DNA of 64,000 bases from Mesobacillus persicus (GTDB lineage Bacteria > Bacillota > Bacilli > Bacillales > Cytobacillaceae). Below the pieces are notes generated by a model. It had not been told where the DNA came from, made no database searches, and saw nothing but the letters and a program-made list of their open reading frames with translations. Position 1 is the first letter of the stretch. Each line of letters opens with the position of its first letter. The stretch lies in assembly GCF_900109925.1 (NCBI RefSeq), contig NZ_FOBW01000001.1, positions 248,001-312,000 on the forward strand, read 5' to 3'. Made by a program: the position numbers and the translations under genes. Positions 17,958 through 26,522 of the stretch are shown here, piece by piece.

Positions 17958-18066
17958 TAAAATACCCCTTTCATAACTAGCAAAAAACGACATTGACTAA
18001 ATTTTTTATCTAGTGTCAATGAATTCGAATGTTTCTTAGGAGAATCTTTCCCCTAAAAATGAAAAA

Positions 18067-18113
18067 GAACTAACAAACGTTCGTTCCTGGCTTATTTTAT
18101 CATATTTTTAAAA
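18067..18113 (-). promoter_or_regulatory. parE promoter region with a LexA-like box
   Basis: On the minus strand TATGAT (18113-18108) is a candidate -10. About 15-35 nt downstream of its start point lies GAACGAACGTTTGTTAGTTC (18086-18067), a partly symmetric 20-mer. Its inner 12-mer on the plus strand, TAACAAACGTTC (18071-18082), differs at one base from the LexA box at 8842-8853. A repressor bound here would act as a roadblock or cover the start site. Confidence 0.5.
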
Positions 18114-18324
18114 GCCTTATATGCTTTATTTTAGCGATTTCTCATGATTTGGCAAATTGATTTCCCTTTTCTCTAGTTATTTTTGTCATAAATTTTGTCA
18201 TTTTGGGTACAAATTCGGAAATCTCGACACGATTATAATTGACCTTTTAATTCCTACATGCCAATGATTCCCGCCGTTATTTTTCTTTTTAAACCATAAC
18301 ATATAGGTAACAAGGTAAACTTTT
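18114..18324. other. divergent intergenic region parE / subtilisin-like protease
   Basis: AT-rich and non-coding. It must hold the protease promoter, but no pair of hexamers stands out; the sequence GACACGATTATAATTG at 18226-18241 contains a TATAAT-like element (TTATAAT) that could be its -10. Confidence 0.35.
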
Positions 18325-18338
18325 AGGAGGTGTATTGT

Positions 18339-19760
18339 TTGAATCGTTCTAAAATCATCTTACTCATAGCCGTTTCCACGGTGCTTGTTATTATAGCATC
18401 AAGTAGTTTGTTTCAGACTCAAGAAATAAATAGGATTCAAAATATCAAAGAAACTCCCTTGATATTAGACGGAACCAAGAAGGATTCTCACCTATTACAA
18501 ATAAACAATGTTACTCGTGGGAACAAGCTTAAACATCATCTTGATAATCGCGTGGAAGTTACTCATTTTCACCATAATCAACAGGATACCAGTCATTATC
18601 TTGACCATGAAGTTGCGGTGAACTTTACAACTGCACCAACAAAGGCTGACCTAGAGCAAATATTACAAGATATAGATGGACGAGTCATCAAACAGGATGG
18701 ACTCCTTCTCCTGTTCCGGTCGAACAGCATAGAAACCCCTGAAATGCTTGAATATTTTCAAGGAAAGCCTAAAGTGGACTATGCAGAACCACAGTACTTG
18801 CTGATGCAAAATTCAATTAGGAATGCAAATGGGCTAAACCTGCCAAACGATCAATATTATCAAGAGGAGTATCAATGGAATTTACCTGCTATCGGAACAG
18901 AACAGGGATGGACGATTTCTCGTGGCAATGAAGACATTACGGTAGCGGTAGTAGATACCGGAGTCGATTTGGATCATCCAGATTTAGTAAATAGACTTGT
19001 GGCAGGTTATAACGTGCTCGGTGAAAATCAGCATCCTGATGATGACAATGGTCATGGTACTCATGTCGCCGGGATTATCGCCTCAGAAACCAATAACCGC
19101 GAAGGGATTGCTGGGGTGACTTGGTATAACAAAATCATGCCGATAAAAGCAATGAGCGCTGAGGGTTATGGAACGACGTTTGATATATCAAAGGGAATCA
19201 TTTGGGCAGTTGACCATGGTGCAGATGTCATTAATCTTAGCTTAGGGAATTACAAGGAGTCGAACGTTTTAAAACGAGCAATTCGCTATGCTTATGAAAA
19301 AGATGTGGTGTTAATCGCAGCCGCCGGAAATGATAGCTCACAGCAACCTTCCTATCCAGCAGCTTATCCCGAAGTCATTAGTGTTTCAGCTGTTAGTTAC
19401 GATGGCTCACTTGCAGGATTTTCGAATTACGGAAGCTATATCAATATTTCTGCTCCAGGTGAATATATCCCAAGCACCTATTTTAACGAGCAATATGCCT
19501 CGCTTTCAGGAACATCGATGGCAGCTCCCCATGTAGCTGGTTTGGCTGGATTAATGAAAGCCACGAATTCTAATTTAACTAATAAGGATATCATGTCAAT
19601 CATCCAAAACTCTGCACGAGATCTCGGGAAAAGAGGAAAGGATATTCAGTTTGGAAATGGTTTAATAAATGTGAACCAAGCCTTAAAAGAGGCACAAGTA
19701 GCAGAAGGGGGTAAAACCACCCGTAATAAAATAAGGGAGAGATTAAATATCTTTCGCTAA
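18339..19760 (+). CDS. S8 family (subtilisin-like) serine protease, exported
   Basis: A 473-residue preproprotease. It has an N-terminal export signal or anchor (IILLIAVSTVLVIIASSSLF, about residues 6-25), a propeptide of the inhibitor I9 type (about 85-165, AVNFTTAPTKADLEQ ... VDYAEPQYLL), then the catalytic domain with Asp206 in VAVVDTGVDLDHPDL, His242 in GHGTHVAG and Ser393 in LSGTSMAAPHVAG. All three catalytic residues are present, so it should be active outside the cell. The TTG at 18339 is chosen because TAGGAGG lies 8 nt upstream; an earlier GTG overlaps that site. The short basic tail is unusual but harmless. It is transcribed alone. Confidence 0.92.
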   Translation: MNRSKIILLIAVSTVLVIIASSSLFQTQEINRIQNIKETPLILDGTKKDSHLLQINNVTRGNKLKHHLDNRVEVTHFHHNQQDTSHYLDHEVAVNFTTAPTKADLEQILQDIDGRVIKQDGLLLLFRSNSIETPEMLEYFQGKPKVDYAEPQYLLMQNSIRNANGLNLPNDQYYQEEYQWNLPAIGTEQGWTISRGNEDITVAVVDTGVDLDHPDLVNRLVAGYNVLGENQHPDDDNGHGTHVAGIIASETNNREGIAGVTWYNKIMPIKAMSAEGYGTTFDISKGIIWAVDHGADVINLSLGNYKESNVLKRAIRYAYEKDVVLIAAAGNDSSQQPSYPAAYPEVISVSAVSYDGSLAGFSNYGSYINISAPGEYIPSTYFNEQYASLSGTSMAAPHVAGLAGLMKATNSNLTNKDIMSIIQNSARDLGKRGKDIQFGNGLINVNQALKEAQVAEGGKTTRNKIRERLNIFR

Positions 19761-19824
19761 TGCTCTTTTCTCAAATTTTGTTGCTTTTGGGTATTAATTA
19801 TTTTTAGATATAAATTTAACTACT

Positions 19825-19863
19825 GTGAAAAGAAGGGAGGATGAAATTCCTCCCCTTCTTCAC
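19825..19863. terminator. bidirectional terminator hairpin
   Basis: GTGAAAAGAAGGGAGG, loop ATGAAATT, CCTCCCCTTCTTCAC: a long stem between the convergent protease and helD genes. T runs are short, so efficiency is uncertain. Confidence 0.7.
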
Positions 19864-22178
19864 TATTGTATGAAAGTATCTCTATTTACCCCGTTTAGAA
19901 ATGGTGGATACTCTGTAGAGAACAAATGCAATTCGTGCATGGCCCTCGTACATGCAGTGTAAAAAAGCTTCCGTTCGCCCTCTTCCTGATATGCAGAGGC
20001 ATCATAGATAATGACAGCATCAAACTCAATTCCCTTTGCTAGATAGGCAGGTAGAATGCTAATTCCTTTTTCATAAGCGATTGTACCTTTTTCAATTAGC
20101 CTGGCACTTAGTTTTTCTCCGATTGCTTGAAAAACTTTCCGACTTTCTTGCTCCGTTCTACAAATCACAGCGATGGTTTTATGCTCTTCCCTCCAATTAT
20201 TAATCCTTTCAACAATGGAACTATGAAGTTGTCCTTTATTCTCTTGAATCGTTAAATGTGGCTTGTCGCCATTTCGATTAAACGCTTCAATTGAATCCCC
20301 ACCTTCTATCAATTGCCGAGTAAACTCCACAATTTGCCTTGTAGACCGGTACGTTCTGGATAGGGTAATCACTTCTTTCTCAACAATCCCAAGGGCATCC
20401 TCTGCTAATACGGTTTCAGAGTCTGTTGGCCCCGAGTAGACAGCCTGATTTGGATCTCCTAGTAATGTCAGCTTACTGTAAGGAAATAGCTGCCGAATAA
20501 ACGCATATTGAAACGGAGTGTAATCTTGCGCCTCATCAATGAATACGTGACGGATGCTTGTGTTTGATTTCCGCCCCTCAATTAAGTCCTGTAAATAAAG
20601 ATATGGAGTCGCGTCTTCGTATCTTATTCTTCTTTCCTGTAACTCTTTCACCGTCATTGTCGAGATATTCTTCCAAGAGGATGGTAGTTCTACGGAAGGG
20701 TGAGCCATTTCAAATAATTGTGTATAAATAGCCCTCATATCAACAAACTTCAATCTTTTCACCGCATTAAACAATGGTTTCATCCGTTTATTCACGAGCA
20801 TTCTTGAAAGAACCTTCTGTTCGCGTTCCAGATCATCAAAGGTATCTTCATTAAACTGTTTTTTCTCCTGAAGCTGTTTATAGGCATCGAGAAATTCTTC
20901 TTTGTTTAAAAATTGAATTTCTTCCTCAACCCATTCCTTTTTCTGTTCCTGTTTTGCTATTTTTTTCAGTTCAAGACGCAGCCACTCTTTCACCAGCTGA
21001 ATTCGGTTTGGAATGGAAATAGTTCGATCTAGTGAATAAAAGTATTCATAGAGCTGTTCCTGACTAAACAGTACTTCTTTACGGAAACGGATATCTCTAA
21101 AAATCAATCCAGCTTCCATTAATCCTTCCGCATAACTGTCAATTAAATCTTTGTATTTCAAACTAGATTTAAACCGAATGCTTTCGAGGCGGACAAAATA
21201 GTCTTTGTCATTGCTGTTGGAGAGCAAATATTCCATTTGGCTAAAGATATCTTCTAATTCCAATGCTCTACCCATTCGGGATAGGAGGTATTCCTGAAAG
21301 GTTGCTTGCTGCATATTCTCTTCGCCTAATTCAGGTAAAACCGTCGCCACATAGCTATTAAACATTGGATTTGGAGAGAATAGCATGATATTTTCTGATT
21401 TAATAATGTTTCGGTACCGATATAATAAATAGGCAATCCGCTGCATCGCTGCCGATGTTTTCCCACTGCCGGCTACTCCTTTAACAATCAAGAGCTTACT
21501 ATGGTCATTTCGGATGATTTGGTTCTGCTCTTTCTGAATGGTAGCCACAATGCTTTTCATTTGTGTATCTGCGTGATTTCCGAGCACTTCTTGAAGCATC
21601 TCATCCCCGATGGTCACTCCGGTATCAAACATAGCTTTGATCTTTGCGTCTCTAATGACGAATTGACGCTTAAGGTCAATGTTCCCCGTCACCTTCTCAA
21701 CACTAGTTTGATACTCAGCAGGTCCTGGTGGATAGTCGTAGTATAGACTTGATATCGGTGCTCTCCAGTCATAAATTAAAAATTCTTCGTCTTTTTCATC
21801 CATAAAAGATGCGATGCCTACATAAATGGACTCGGCGCGACGCTCTCCATCTTCGTGAAAATCTATACGCCCAAAATAAGGGGAGTTTTTAAGCCTTGTA
21901 AACGTTTTGATTTGTTTATCGATTTGCGTTTGGCTACGCTCACGTTCAGACAGAAGTTCGGCCTGCTGTTTAATGCTTGTATAAGTTTCACCGACATCAT
22001 CGGGTTCATCAAAGTTAACGGTGACATCTTCCCAAAACGTGCTGCGGATATGAAGCGCTTCAGATTCGATTTTGTCCGTATGCTTCTTGAGTTTTGTGAA
22101 TTTCTTCTTGATTATGTCCGTAATCCACTCTACCCTGTTTTGTTCTTCTTGTATTTCTGTTTGTTCGGGTTCACTCAT
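19863..22178 (-). CDS. helD: HelD, RNA polymerase-recycling UvrD-like ATPase
   Basis: A 771-residue superfamily 1 ATPase matching B. subtilis HelD in length and pattern. The N-terminal coiled coil (about residues 1-85, rich in Glu/Lys/Gln) is the arm that enters the RNA polymerase secondary channel. Walker A is VKGVAGSGKTSAAMQR, Walker B IFIDEAQDYT (FIDEAQDYTPFQYAF), and motif VI TACTRAMHELHLFS. A UvrD-like GDPNQAVYSG also appears. It uses ATP to release stalled or DNA-bound polymerase. The ATG at 22178 has AAGGAGTGA upstream; a longer frame exists but lacks a site. Single gene on the minus strand. Confidence 0.93.
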   Translation of the reverse strand: MSEPEQTEIQEEQNRVEWITDIIKKKFTKLKKHTDKIESEALHIRSTFWEDVTVNFDEPDDVGETYTSIKQQAELLSERERSQTQIDKQIKTFTRLKNSPYFGRIDFHEDGERRAESIYVGIASFMDEKDEEFLIYDWRAPISSLYYDYPPGPAEYQTSVEKVTGNIDLKRQFVIRDAKIKAMFDTGVTIGDEMLQEVLGNHADTQMKSIVATIQKEQNQIIRNDHSKLLIVKGVAGSGKTSAAMQRIAYLLYRYRNIIKSENIMLFSPNPMFNSYVATVLPELGEENMQQATFQEYLLSRMGRALELEDIFSQMEYLLSNSNDKDYFVRLESIRFKSSLKYKDLIDSYAEGLMEAGLIFRDIRFRKEVLFSQEQLYEYFYSLDRTISIPNRIQLVKEWLRLELKKIAKQEQKKEWVEEEIQFLNKEEFLDAYKQLQEKKQFNEDTFDDLEREQKVLSRMLVNKRMKPLFNAVKRLKFVDMRAIYTQLFEMAHPSVELPSSWKNISTMTVKELQERRIRYEDATPYLYLQDLIEGRKSNTSIRHVFIDEAQDYTPFQYAFIRQLFPYSKLTLLGDPNQAVYSGPTDSETVLAEDALGIVEKEVITLSRTYRSTRQIVEFTRQLIEGGDSIEAFNRNGDKPHLTIQENKGQLHSSIVERINNWREEHKTIAVICRTEQESRKVFQAIGEKLSARLIEKGTIAYEKGISILPAYLAKGIEFDAVIIYDASAYQEEGERKLFYTACTRAMHELHLFSTEYPPFLNGVNRDTFIQ

Positions 22179-22282
22179 CAAATCACTCCTTGGAAAGACC
22201 ACAGATTGGTTGACAATATGTATATTATGTCTAAAAGTAGTTGATACCTTCAATTTCATCCAGAACTTAGCGAAAGTCGATG

Positions 22283-22316
22283 CAAAACGCGGAACCTAAA
22301 GTTGGTTCCGCGTGTA
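22283..22316 (-). terminator. terminator of the CoA-binding protein gene
   Basis: On the minus strand: ACGCGGAACC, loop AACTTTA, GGTTCCGCGT, then TTTGC. Perfect 10-bp stem directly after the stop at 22319. Confidence 0.85.
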
Positions 22317-22318
22317 AT

Positions 22319-22732
22319 TTACTTGGTCATTGCATGTTCTACCTTGATGCAGCGGTCCATGATGACAGTATAACCTTTTTCTTTTAGAAAATGATAAGCA
22401 TCTTCATTTTCGACTCCAAGCTGAGCCCAAAAAATGTCCGCGTCGATTTCAGCAAATTCTTTAGCTAATTCAGGTAAGAACTCGGAACGTCGGAAAATAT
22501 TCACGATATCTACATGCCCTTCCAGTTCCTTTAAGGATGAGACAGTCTTCACCCCTAGAATTTCCTCTGCATTTGGATTAACAGGAATGATTTCATACCC
22601 AGCATCCTGCATCGCTTTGGAAACCATGTAGGAGGTTCGCTCAGGATTATCGCTTAACCCTACAACTGCGATTCTTTTTGAGTTTTTTAATATTTGACCA
22701 ATTTGTTCGCGGCTTGGATATTCAATAGCCAT
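22319..22732 (-). CDS. yneT: CoA-binding domain protein (YneT/YccU type)
   Basis: A 137-residue single-domain protein with a Rossmann-like CoA-binding fold: IAVVGLSDNPERTSYMVSKAM at about residues 20-40, IPVNPNAEEILGVK, VDIVNIFRRSEFLPEL and FWAQLGVENEDA, ending in MDRCIKVEHAM. It resembles the N-terminal domain of succinyl-CoA synthetase alpha without the catalytic parts. Its role is not known. The ATG at 22732 is favoured over a TTG two codons upstream because of spacing from AAAGGGAGTGGG. In B. subtilis yneT sits between plsY and parE; here it has the same neighbours with helD and the protease inserted. Confidence 0.88.
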   Translation of the reverse strand: MAIEYPSREQIGQILKNSKRIAVVGLSDNPERTSYMVSKAMQDAGYEIIPVNPNAEEILGVKTVSSLKELEGHVDIVNIFRRSEFLPELAKEFAEIDADIFWAQLGVENEDAYHFLKEKGYTVIMDRCIKVEHAMTK

Positions 22733-22914
22733 ATGCAACCCACTCCCTTTGTATTCTATGCTTCTTCTTCATTTTAACCCATGATTGTCTAGAAATGTAC
22801 CGATGTGCTTGAAACTACTTAATGGACAATTATGAATTTTGTTGAACGAAAAGTAGCAGAAATATTATTAGAACGTGGTACAATAACTATATTATTTTTA
22901 AAGGAGAAATTTTA

Positions 22915-23511
22915 ATGGCAGTAAATGGTCTTATTCTTTTATTGGCTTACTTACTTGGATCGATTCCGTCAGGTCTGATTGTGGGCAAGCTCTTCTACAA
23001 AAAGGACATCCGCGAGCATGGAAGCGGAAATCTAGGAGGAACGAATTCGTTTCGTACTCTAGGTGTGAAAGCAGGCATCGCTGTCACACTGGCTGATATC
23101 TTAAAAGGAACGCTTGCAGCAATTCTTCCCCTTCTCTTTGATTCTAGTTTACATATGCTTTTAGTGGGGATTTTTGCGGTTATTGGACATATGTATCCAA
23201 TTTTTGCAGGTTTCAGAGGGGGAAAAGCAGTCGCTACTTCAGGTGGGATTCTGCTAGCCTATGCGCCTTATTTGTTCTTATTTATGCTTACCTTTTTCCT
23301 GCTCAGTCTACTTACGAGTAAATATGTTTCGTTGTCTTCGATTTTAACGGCGATTGCCACGTTCATTTATGCCCTGTTTACTGGAGATGTTGCTTTAATT
23401 CTTGTTGTGTTCTTCCTAATGGCCTTTGTCGTTTATCGTCATCGGGCAAACATTAAAAGAATCCGCGAAAAAACTGAGCCTAAAGTTAAATGGTTTAATA
23501 AAAAGAAATAA
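22915..23511 (+). CDS. plsY: glycerol-3-phosphate acyltransferase PlsY
   Basis: A 198-residue protein with about five transmembrane helices. PlsY signatures are visible: [28 protein letters not shown] (motif 1, about residues 37-51), [21 protein letters not shown] (motif 2, about 96-116) and a C-terminal [10 protein letters not shown]. It transfers the acyl group of acyl-phosphate (made by PlsX) to glycerol-3-phosphate, the first step of membrane phospholipid synthesis. GGAGAAATTTTA precedes the ATG. It is divergent from yneT and followed by a strong terminator, so it is transcribed alone. Confidence 0.96.
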   Translation: MAVNGLILLLAYLLGSIPSGLIVGKLFYKKDIREHGSGNLGGTNSFRTLGVKAGIAVTLADILKGTLAAILPLLFDSSLHMLLVGIFAVIGHMYPIFAGFRGGKAVATSGGILLAYAPYLFLFMLTFFLLSLLTSKYVSLSSILTAIATFIYALFTGDVALILVVFFLMAFVVYRHRANIKRIREKTEPKVKWFNKKK

Positions 23512-23547
23512 AACAAGGAGGGGTAGCACTTGCCCCTCCTTGTTTAT
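23512..23547 (+). terminator. rho-independent terminator of plsY
   Basis: AACAAGGAGGGG, loop TAGCACTTG, CCCCTCCTTGTT. A perfect 12-bp stem; it also faces the convergent selenoprotein gene. Confidence 0.9.
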
Positions 23548-23579
23548 TTGCAATCTATTCATCTCAGTAAATATTCTTT

Positions 23580-23867
23580 TCACACTTTCAGTAATTGAAA
23601 TCGTCCGGATCCCAGGGTATCGATGACATAATCTAATTTCGTATGTTCAAAATAAACCATATCTTGATTATGTATGAGAAGATCAAGCTCATAAATGTGA
23701 AAAATTTGATCATCGGATAAGGGTTGCTCCTCCAGAGACAACTGTAGCTTTGGCCCTCCTCAACCAATGCCCATTGACAGACGGATAAAGAGCCTCTCAT
23801 TTTCGTTTTGTTCTTTTGTAACTACGCTTTTTAAAACTTCGCACGCTTTCTCAGTTAGACTAAGCAT
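23580..23867 (-). CDS. HesB-like selenoprotein (in-frame UGA read as selenocysteine)
   Basis: Read through one UGA, the minus strand gives a 95-residue HesB/IscA-fold protein starting MLSLTEKACEVLKSVV. The UGA is codon 36 (23762-23760), inside RLSMGIG-U-GGPKLQLSLEE, which is the site where HesB-like selenoproteins carry Sec and other relatives Cys. Coding similarity continues past the UGA to the normal end (DYVIDTLGSGRFQLL, stop UGA at 23582-23580). The C-terminal CGC pair of IscA is absent, as in this subfamily. AGGGGGATATAA precedes the ATG. A modest stem (CTACAG / CTGGAG) begins about 13 nt after the UGA and could be the SECIS. The role is unknown, perhaps redox or metal handling. Standard gene finders will miss it. 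Confidence 0.85.
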
Positions 23868-24045
23868 TTATATCCCCCTAGCTTAAATAATTCATTGTTC
23901 GTTTGACTACGATAAGTTTATAATCAATTTGTGGACATTATTTGTAGTTTTTCGTCAAATTCACCTATATTCCTACATCTATAATATATTATCCATAAGG
24001 AATGGAAAATAAAAATGCTCCAACAGGGCTAAAGGAGAAGCCGCA

Positions 24046-25212
24046 ATGATGAAGAAAAAGCGACGTTTCTATACAACTGGGATTATAACAGTAATACTAT
24101 TAGCTGGAGGATTGCTGTTCCTGCAAAAAGAACAGAGTGAAGCCAACGCTTTAGATGCAGACAAATTGTCTAATACTAAACATATTACACGAGATAGTTC
24201 TGTCGAAGGGAAAACGTATCAAGAAACGATTACGATTGCTGCAATTGGTGACGTCTTAATTCATGATACGGTTTTTGAGGATGCAAGAACCACTGATTCC
24301 TTTGACTTTAAACCAATGCTGGCACCTGTAAAAGAAGCGTTGATGAAGCCTGATATACTGCTCGCTAACCAAGAAACCATCCTTGGCGGGATTGAATTAG
24401 GTTTATCGGGGTATCCAACCTTTAATAGTCCGCGTGAGGTTGGAGAAGCTTTAATGGATGCTGGAGTGGATATTGTTTCTACGGCTAACAACCATACGCT
24501 GGATAAAGGTGAAAAAGGGATACAAAGCTCAATGAGTTATATGACTGAAGTCGGTCTTCCCTATGTCGGTTCTTTTAAAGATGATGAGGACAAGCAAAGG
24601 TTAAGAGTTTTAAACCATAGCGGTATAAACATTGCCTATCTTTCCTATACATATGGGACGAACGGTATTCCAGTTCCTGAAGGTAAGGACTTTCTTGTTA
24701 ATTTAATTGATAAAGCGGCGATGAAGGAGGAGATTCACCGCGCAAGAGAAGTTTCTGATGTCGTTGTCATGAGTATTCATTGGGGAAATGAATATCAACG
24801 CTTCCCTGATACGATTCAACAAGAACTTGCTCAGTTTATTGTTGATGAAGGGGTTGACGTTGTCTTCGGCCATCATCCTCACGTCCTTCAGCCAATGGAA
24901 TGGCTCAAAGCACAAGACGGGCGGCAAGCGTTGGTCATTTATTCTTTAGGAAATTTCCTATCAGGACAGATGTGGGATTATAAAGATATAGGCGGGATGG
25001 CCTCCGTTGATATCATTAAACAGGTTAGCCCTTCAGGCATGTCAGTGGAACTGGCTAATCCGTCTTTCTTTCCTACCTTTGTTTCTAGTAAGGGGCAACG
25101 GAATTACAAGGTAGTTCCGTTAAAACAAGCGAGTGATTTTGGTCTTGAAAATGCTTCTGCCAAATATGAAGAAATTTTAACTCATATGATGGATCCTCTG
25201 AATGTAAACTAA
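24046..25212 (+). CDS. CapA-family (PGA_cap) metallophosphatase-like exported protein
   Basis: A 388-residue protein with an N-terminal signal/anchor (TTGIITVILLAGGLLFL, about residues 9-25) and the CapA domain: AAIGDVLIHDTVF, ANQETILGG, GVDIVSTANNHTLDKGEKGI, VMSIHWGNEYQ, GVDVVFGHHPHVLQP and VIYSLGNFL. The Asp, Asn, His-rich motifs are those of calcineurin-like metal sites. The family takes its name from poly-gamma-glutamate capsule export, but most stand-alone Bacillus members have no known substrate, and no capB/capC genes are nearby. GGAGAAGCC precedes the ATG. It is transcribed alone, ending in a terminator. Confidence 0.88.
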   Translation: MMKKKRRFYTTGIITVILLAGGLLFLQKEQSEANALDADKLSNTKHITRDSSVEGKTYQETITIAAIGDVLIHDTVFEDARTTDSFDFKPMLAPVKEALMKPDILLANQETILGGIELGLSGYPTFNSPREVGEALMDAGVDIVSTANNHTLDKGEKGIQSSMSYMTEVGLPYVGSFKDDEDKQRLRVLNHSGINIAYLSYTYGTNGIPVPEGKDFLVNLIDKAAMKEEIHRAREVSDVVVMSIHWGNEYQRFPDTIQQELAQFIVDEGVDVVFGHHPHVLQPMEWLKAQDGRQALVIYSLGNFLSGQMWDYKDIGGMASVDIIKQVSPSGMSVELANPSFFPTFVSSKGQRNYKVVPLKQASDFGLENASAKYEEILTHMMDPLNVN

Positions 25213-25219
25213 TGGTACA

Positions 25220-25245
25220 CCCATCCTTTGATGGGAGTTTTTTTC
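25220..25245 (+). terminator. rho-independent terminator
   Basis: CCCATC, loop CTTT, GATGGG, AGTTTTTTT. It lies 8 nt after the CapA-type gene. Confidence 0.85.
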
Positions 25246-25348
25246 CACTTTTCCTCCATAATAATAACTGGTGAAACAAAAACTTCGACAGGTTGATATT
25301 TGGGTTTTATAATGAACCTACGTTAAACGGAAGGGAGCTTACATATTC

Positions 25349-25639
25349 ATGGAACTAACAATCAGCGATGAAGCGGCTTCATGGTACCAATCTGAGATGG
25401 ACCTAACCGAGGGTAGTTTTGTTCGTTTTTTTGCCCGTTATGGCGGAGCGAGTCCAATTCAGCAAGGTTTTTCCTTAGGGATTTCAAATGAAGAACCTGA
25501 GGCAGAGGTGGGGTCAAGTGTGAAGAAGAACGGAATTACCTATTATGTACTTGAAAAAGACCTATGGTACTTTGATGGACATAATCTTATTGTTGAATAC
25601 AATAACGATGCCTTAGAGCCTATGTACAAATATAGTTAA
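25349..25639 (+). CDS. yneR: HesB-like protein without cysteines (YneR type)
   Basis: A 96-residue protein of the HesB-like (iron-sulfur biosynthesis-like) fold: MELTISDEAASWYQSEM, VRFFARYGGASPIQQGFSLGI, and VLEKDLWYFDGHNLIVEY. It has no cysteine at all, so it cannot hold an iron-sulfur cluster as IscA does; this is the YneR subfamily, with unknown role. AGGGAGCTTAC precedes the ATG. Its position between plsY and yneQ matches B. subtilis. It is a distant relative of the Sec-containing HesB-like gene 1.5 kb upstream, so two paralogous types lie close together here. Confidence 0.85.
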   Translation: MELTISDEAASWYQSEMDLTEGSFVRFFARYGGASPIQQGFSLGISNEEPEAEVGSSVKKNGITYYVLEKDLWYFDGHNLIVEYNNDALEPMYKYS

Positions 25640-25680
25640 AACAAAGCAGACGCTATTTTGGCGTCTGCTTTGTTCTTTTT
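25639..25680 (+). terminator. strong rho-independent terminator
   Basis: AACAAAGCAGACGC, loop TATTTT, GGCGTCTGCTTTGTT, then CTTTTT. A 14-bp stem right after the yneR-type gene. Confidence 0.92.
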
Positions 25681-25734
25681 TATATTGTTTAGGAAAAGTT
25701 AAGGGTGTGGATAATTGTGTTCGTTCTTTACATT

Positions 25735-25784
25735 CCAGCTCAGCGCCTAGCCCCTCGGGGCTGTTCAAGGCGCTTGCGCTTTTG
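25735..25784 (+). repeat. short Bacillus-type intergenic repeat, GC-rich double stem
   Basis: AGCGCC (25742-25747) pairs with GGCGCT (25769-25774), enclosing AGCCCC (25749-25754) paired with GGGGCT (25757-25762), followed by TGCGCTTTT. The sequence 'AGCGCCTAG ... GGCGCTTGCGCTTTT' recurs in many Bacillaceae genomes as a mobile-looking intergenic repeat, as I remember it. Its GC content contrasts with the AT-rich surroundings. Only one copy is in this window. Confidence 0.55.
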
Positions 25785-25787
25785 TTC

Positions 25788-26078
25788 TTACCAAATAAGA
25801 TGGTCAAGCCCTTCTTTTCTTAATATCTCGTCCCGTCTTGCCCCAAATAAGTCAAAATGTGGGAGGTTTGCTTTTCGCTGGTCAATCCATTCGGGTTGAA
25901 GGTGATGCTTCTTGCCCCACTCAATCAATTTTTGTATATCAGAGCAACCTACCTTCGTGACCGTTTTAGAATCTGGAAATCGGTCATCTAGCCAATAATG
26001 AGTAAGAAAAGCGATTTCGCCTCGAGCTACCTCTTCCTTCCACCTTTTTAGTTCGGACCTCTTTATACCAAACGCCAT
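25788..26078 (-). CDS. yneQ: YneQ-like small protein, unknown
   Basis: A 96-residue protein (MAFGIKRSELKRWKEEVARGEIAFLTHYWLDDRFPDSKTV is its recognisable theme, with the stretch RWKEEVARGEIAFLTHYWLD at the front). It contains one cysteine (VGCSDIQ) and a basic, aromatic C-terminal half ending HFDLFGARRDEILRKEG. Function unknown. It starts 3 nt after the thioesterase gene yneP and completes the run AAA ATPase-yneP-yneQ, all on one transcript. The same yneP-yneQ adjacency occurs in B. subtilis. Confidence 0.75.
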   Translation of the reverse strand: MAFGIKRSELKRWKEEVARGEIAFLTHYWLDDRFPDSKTVTKVGCSDIQKLIEWGKKHHLQPEWIDQRKANLPHFDLFGARRDEILRKEGLDHLIW

Positions 26079-26081
26079 CGC

Positions 26082-26522
26082 CTATGACCCACTAACTTCC
26101 TCTGGTTGTGCTTTTGCTTTCATATAGGCCTCATGCCATTCAGGATAAGAACGCTTGATCGAGATTGGGCGGAAGGAGTCTTTTTTGACACAGACGTGTC
26201 GAGAATTTCCTGTTAATGAGAGTTCCCCAGCACCGTTATAAACCTCGTAATTATATGTAACACGTAATCCGTCATACTCAGAAACCCAAGTTTTAATGAG
26301 TGCTTTTTCACCATAGCGGACGGGGGTTTTATATGATGCTTGGATGTCAATCACAGGAGAGATGACTCCCTCCTTTTCCATCGCTGCATAATTAAATCCT
26401 AAATCCTCAATTAGTTTTGTCCGTCCAAGCTCCATCCACACTAAATAGTTAGAATGGTAAACAACACCCATTTGATCGGTTTCAGCGTAACGAACTTCAA
26501 TTTCCTTTGTTGATATGTGCAT
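26082..26522 (-). CDS. yneP: acyl-CoA thioesterase, YbgC/hotdog family (YneP)
   Basis: A 146-residue 4-hydroxybenzoyl-CoA thioesterase-like hotdog protein. It begins with the diagnostic IEVRYAETDQMGVVYHSNYLVWME, in which the Asp of AETDQMG is the catalytic carboxylate; GYNAAM-type helix (LIEDLGFNYAAMEKEG) and VRYGEKALIKTWV follow. It should hydrolyse a small acyl-CoA in the cytoplasm; the substrate is unknown. Its ATG follows directly after the stop codon of the AAA ATPase gene, and yneQ starts 3 nt after its end, so the three are tightly coupled. Confidence 0.88.
   Translation of the reverse strand: MHISTKEIEVRYAETDQMGVVYHSNYLVWMELGRTKLIEDLGFNYAAMEKEGVISPVIDIQASYKTPVRYGEKALIKTWVSEYDGLRVTYNYEVYNGAGELSLTGNSRHVCVKKDSFRPISIKRSYPEWHEAYMKAKAQPEEVSGS

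Noticed and set aside
18330-18338. GTG 18330 as start of the subtilisin-like protease
   Set aside because: It overlaps the ribosome site itself; TTG 18339 has correct spacing.
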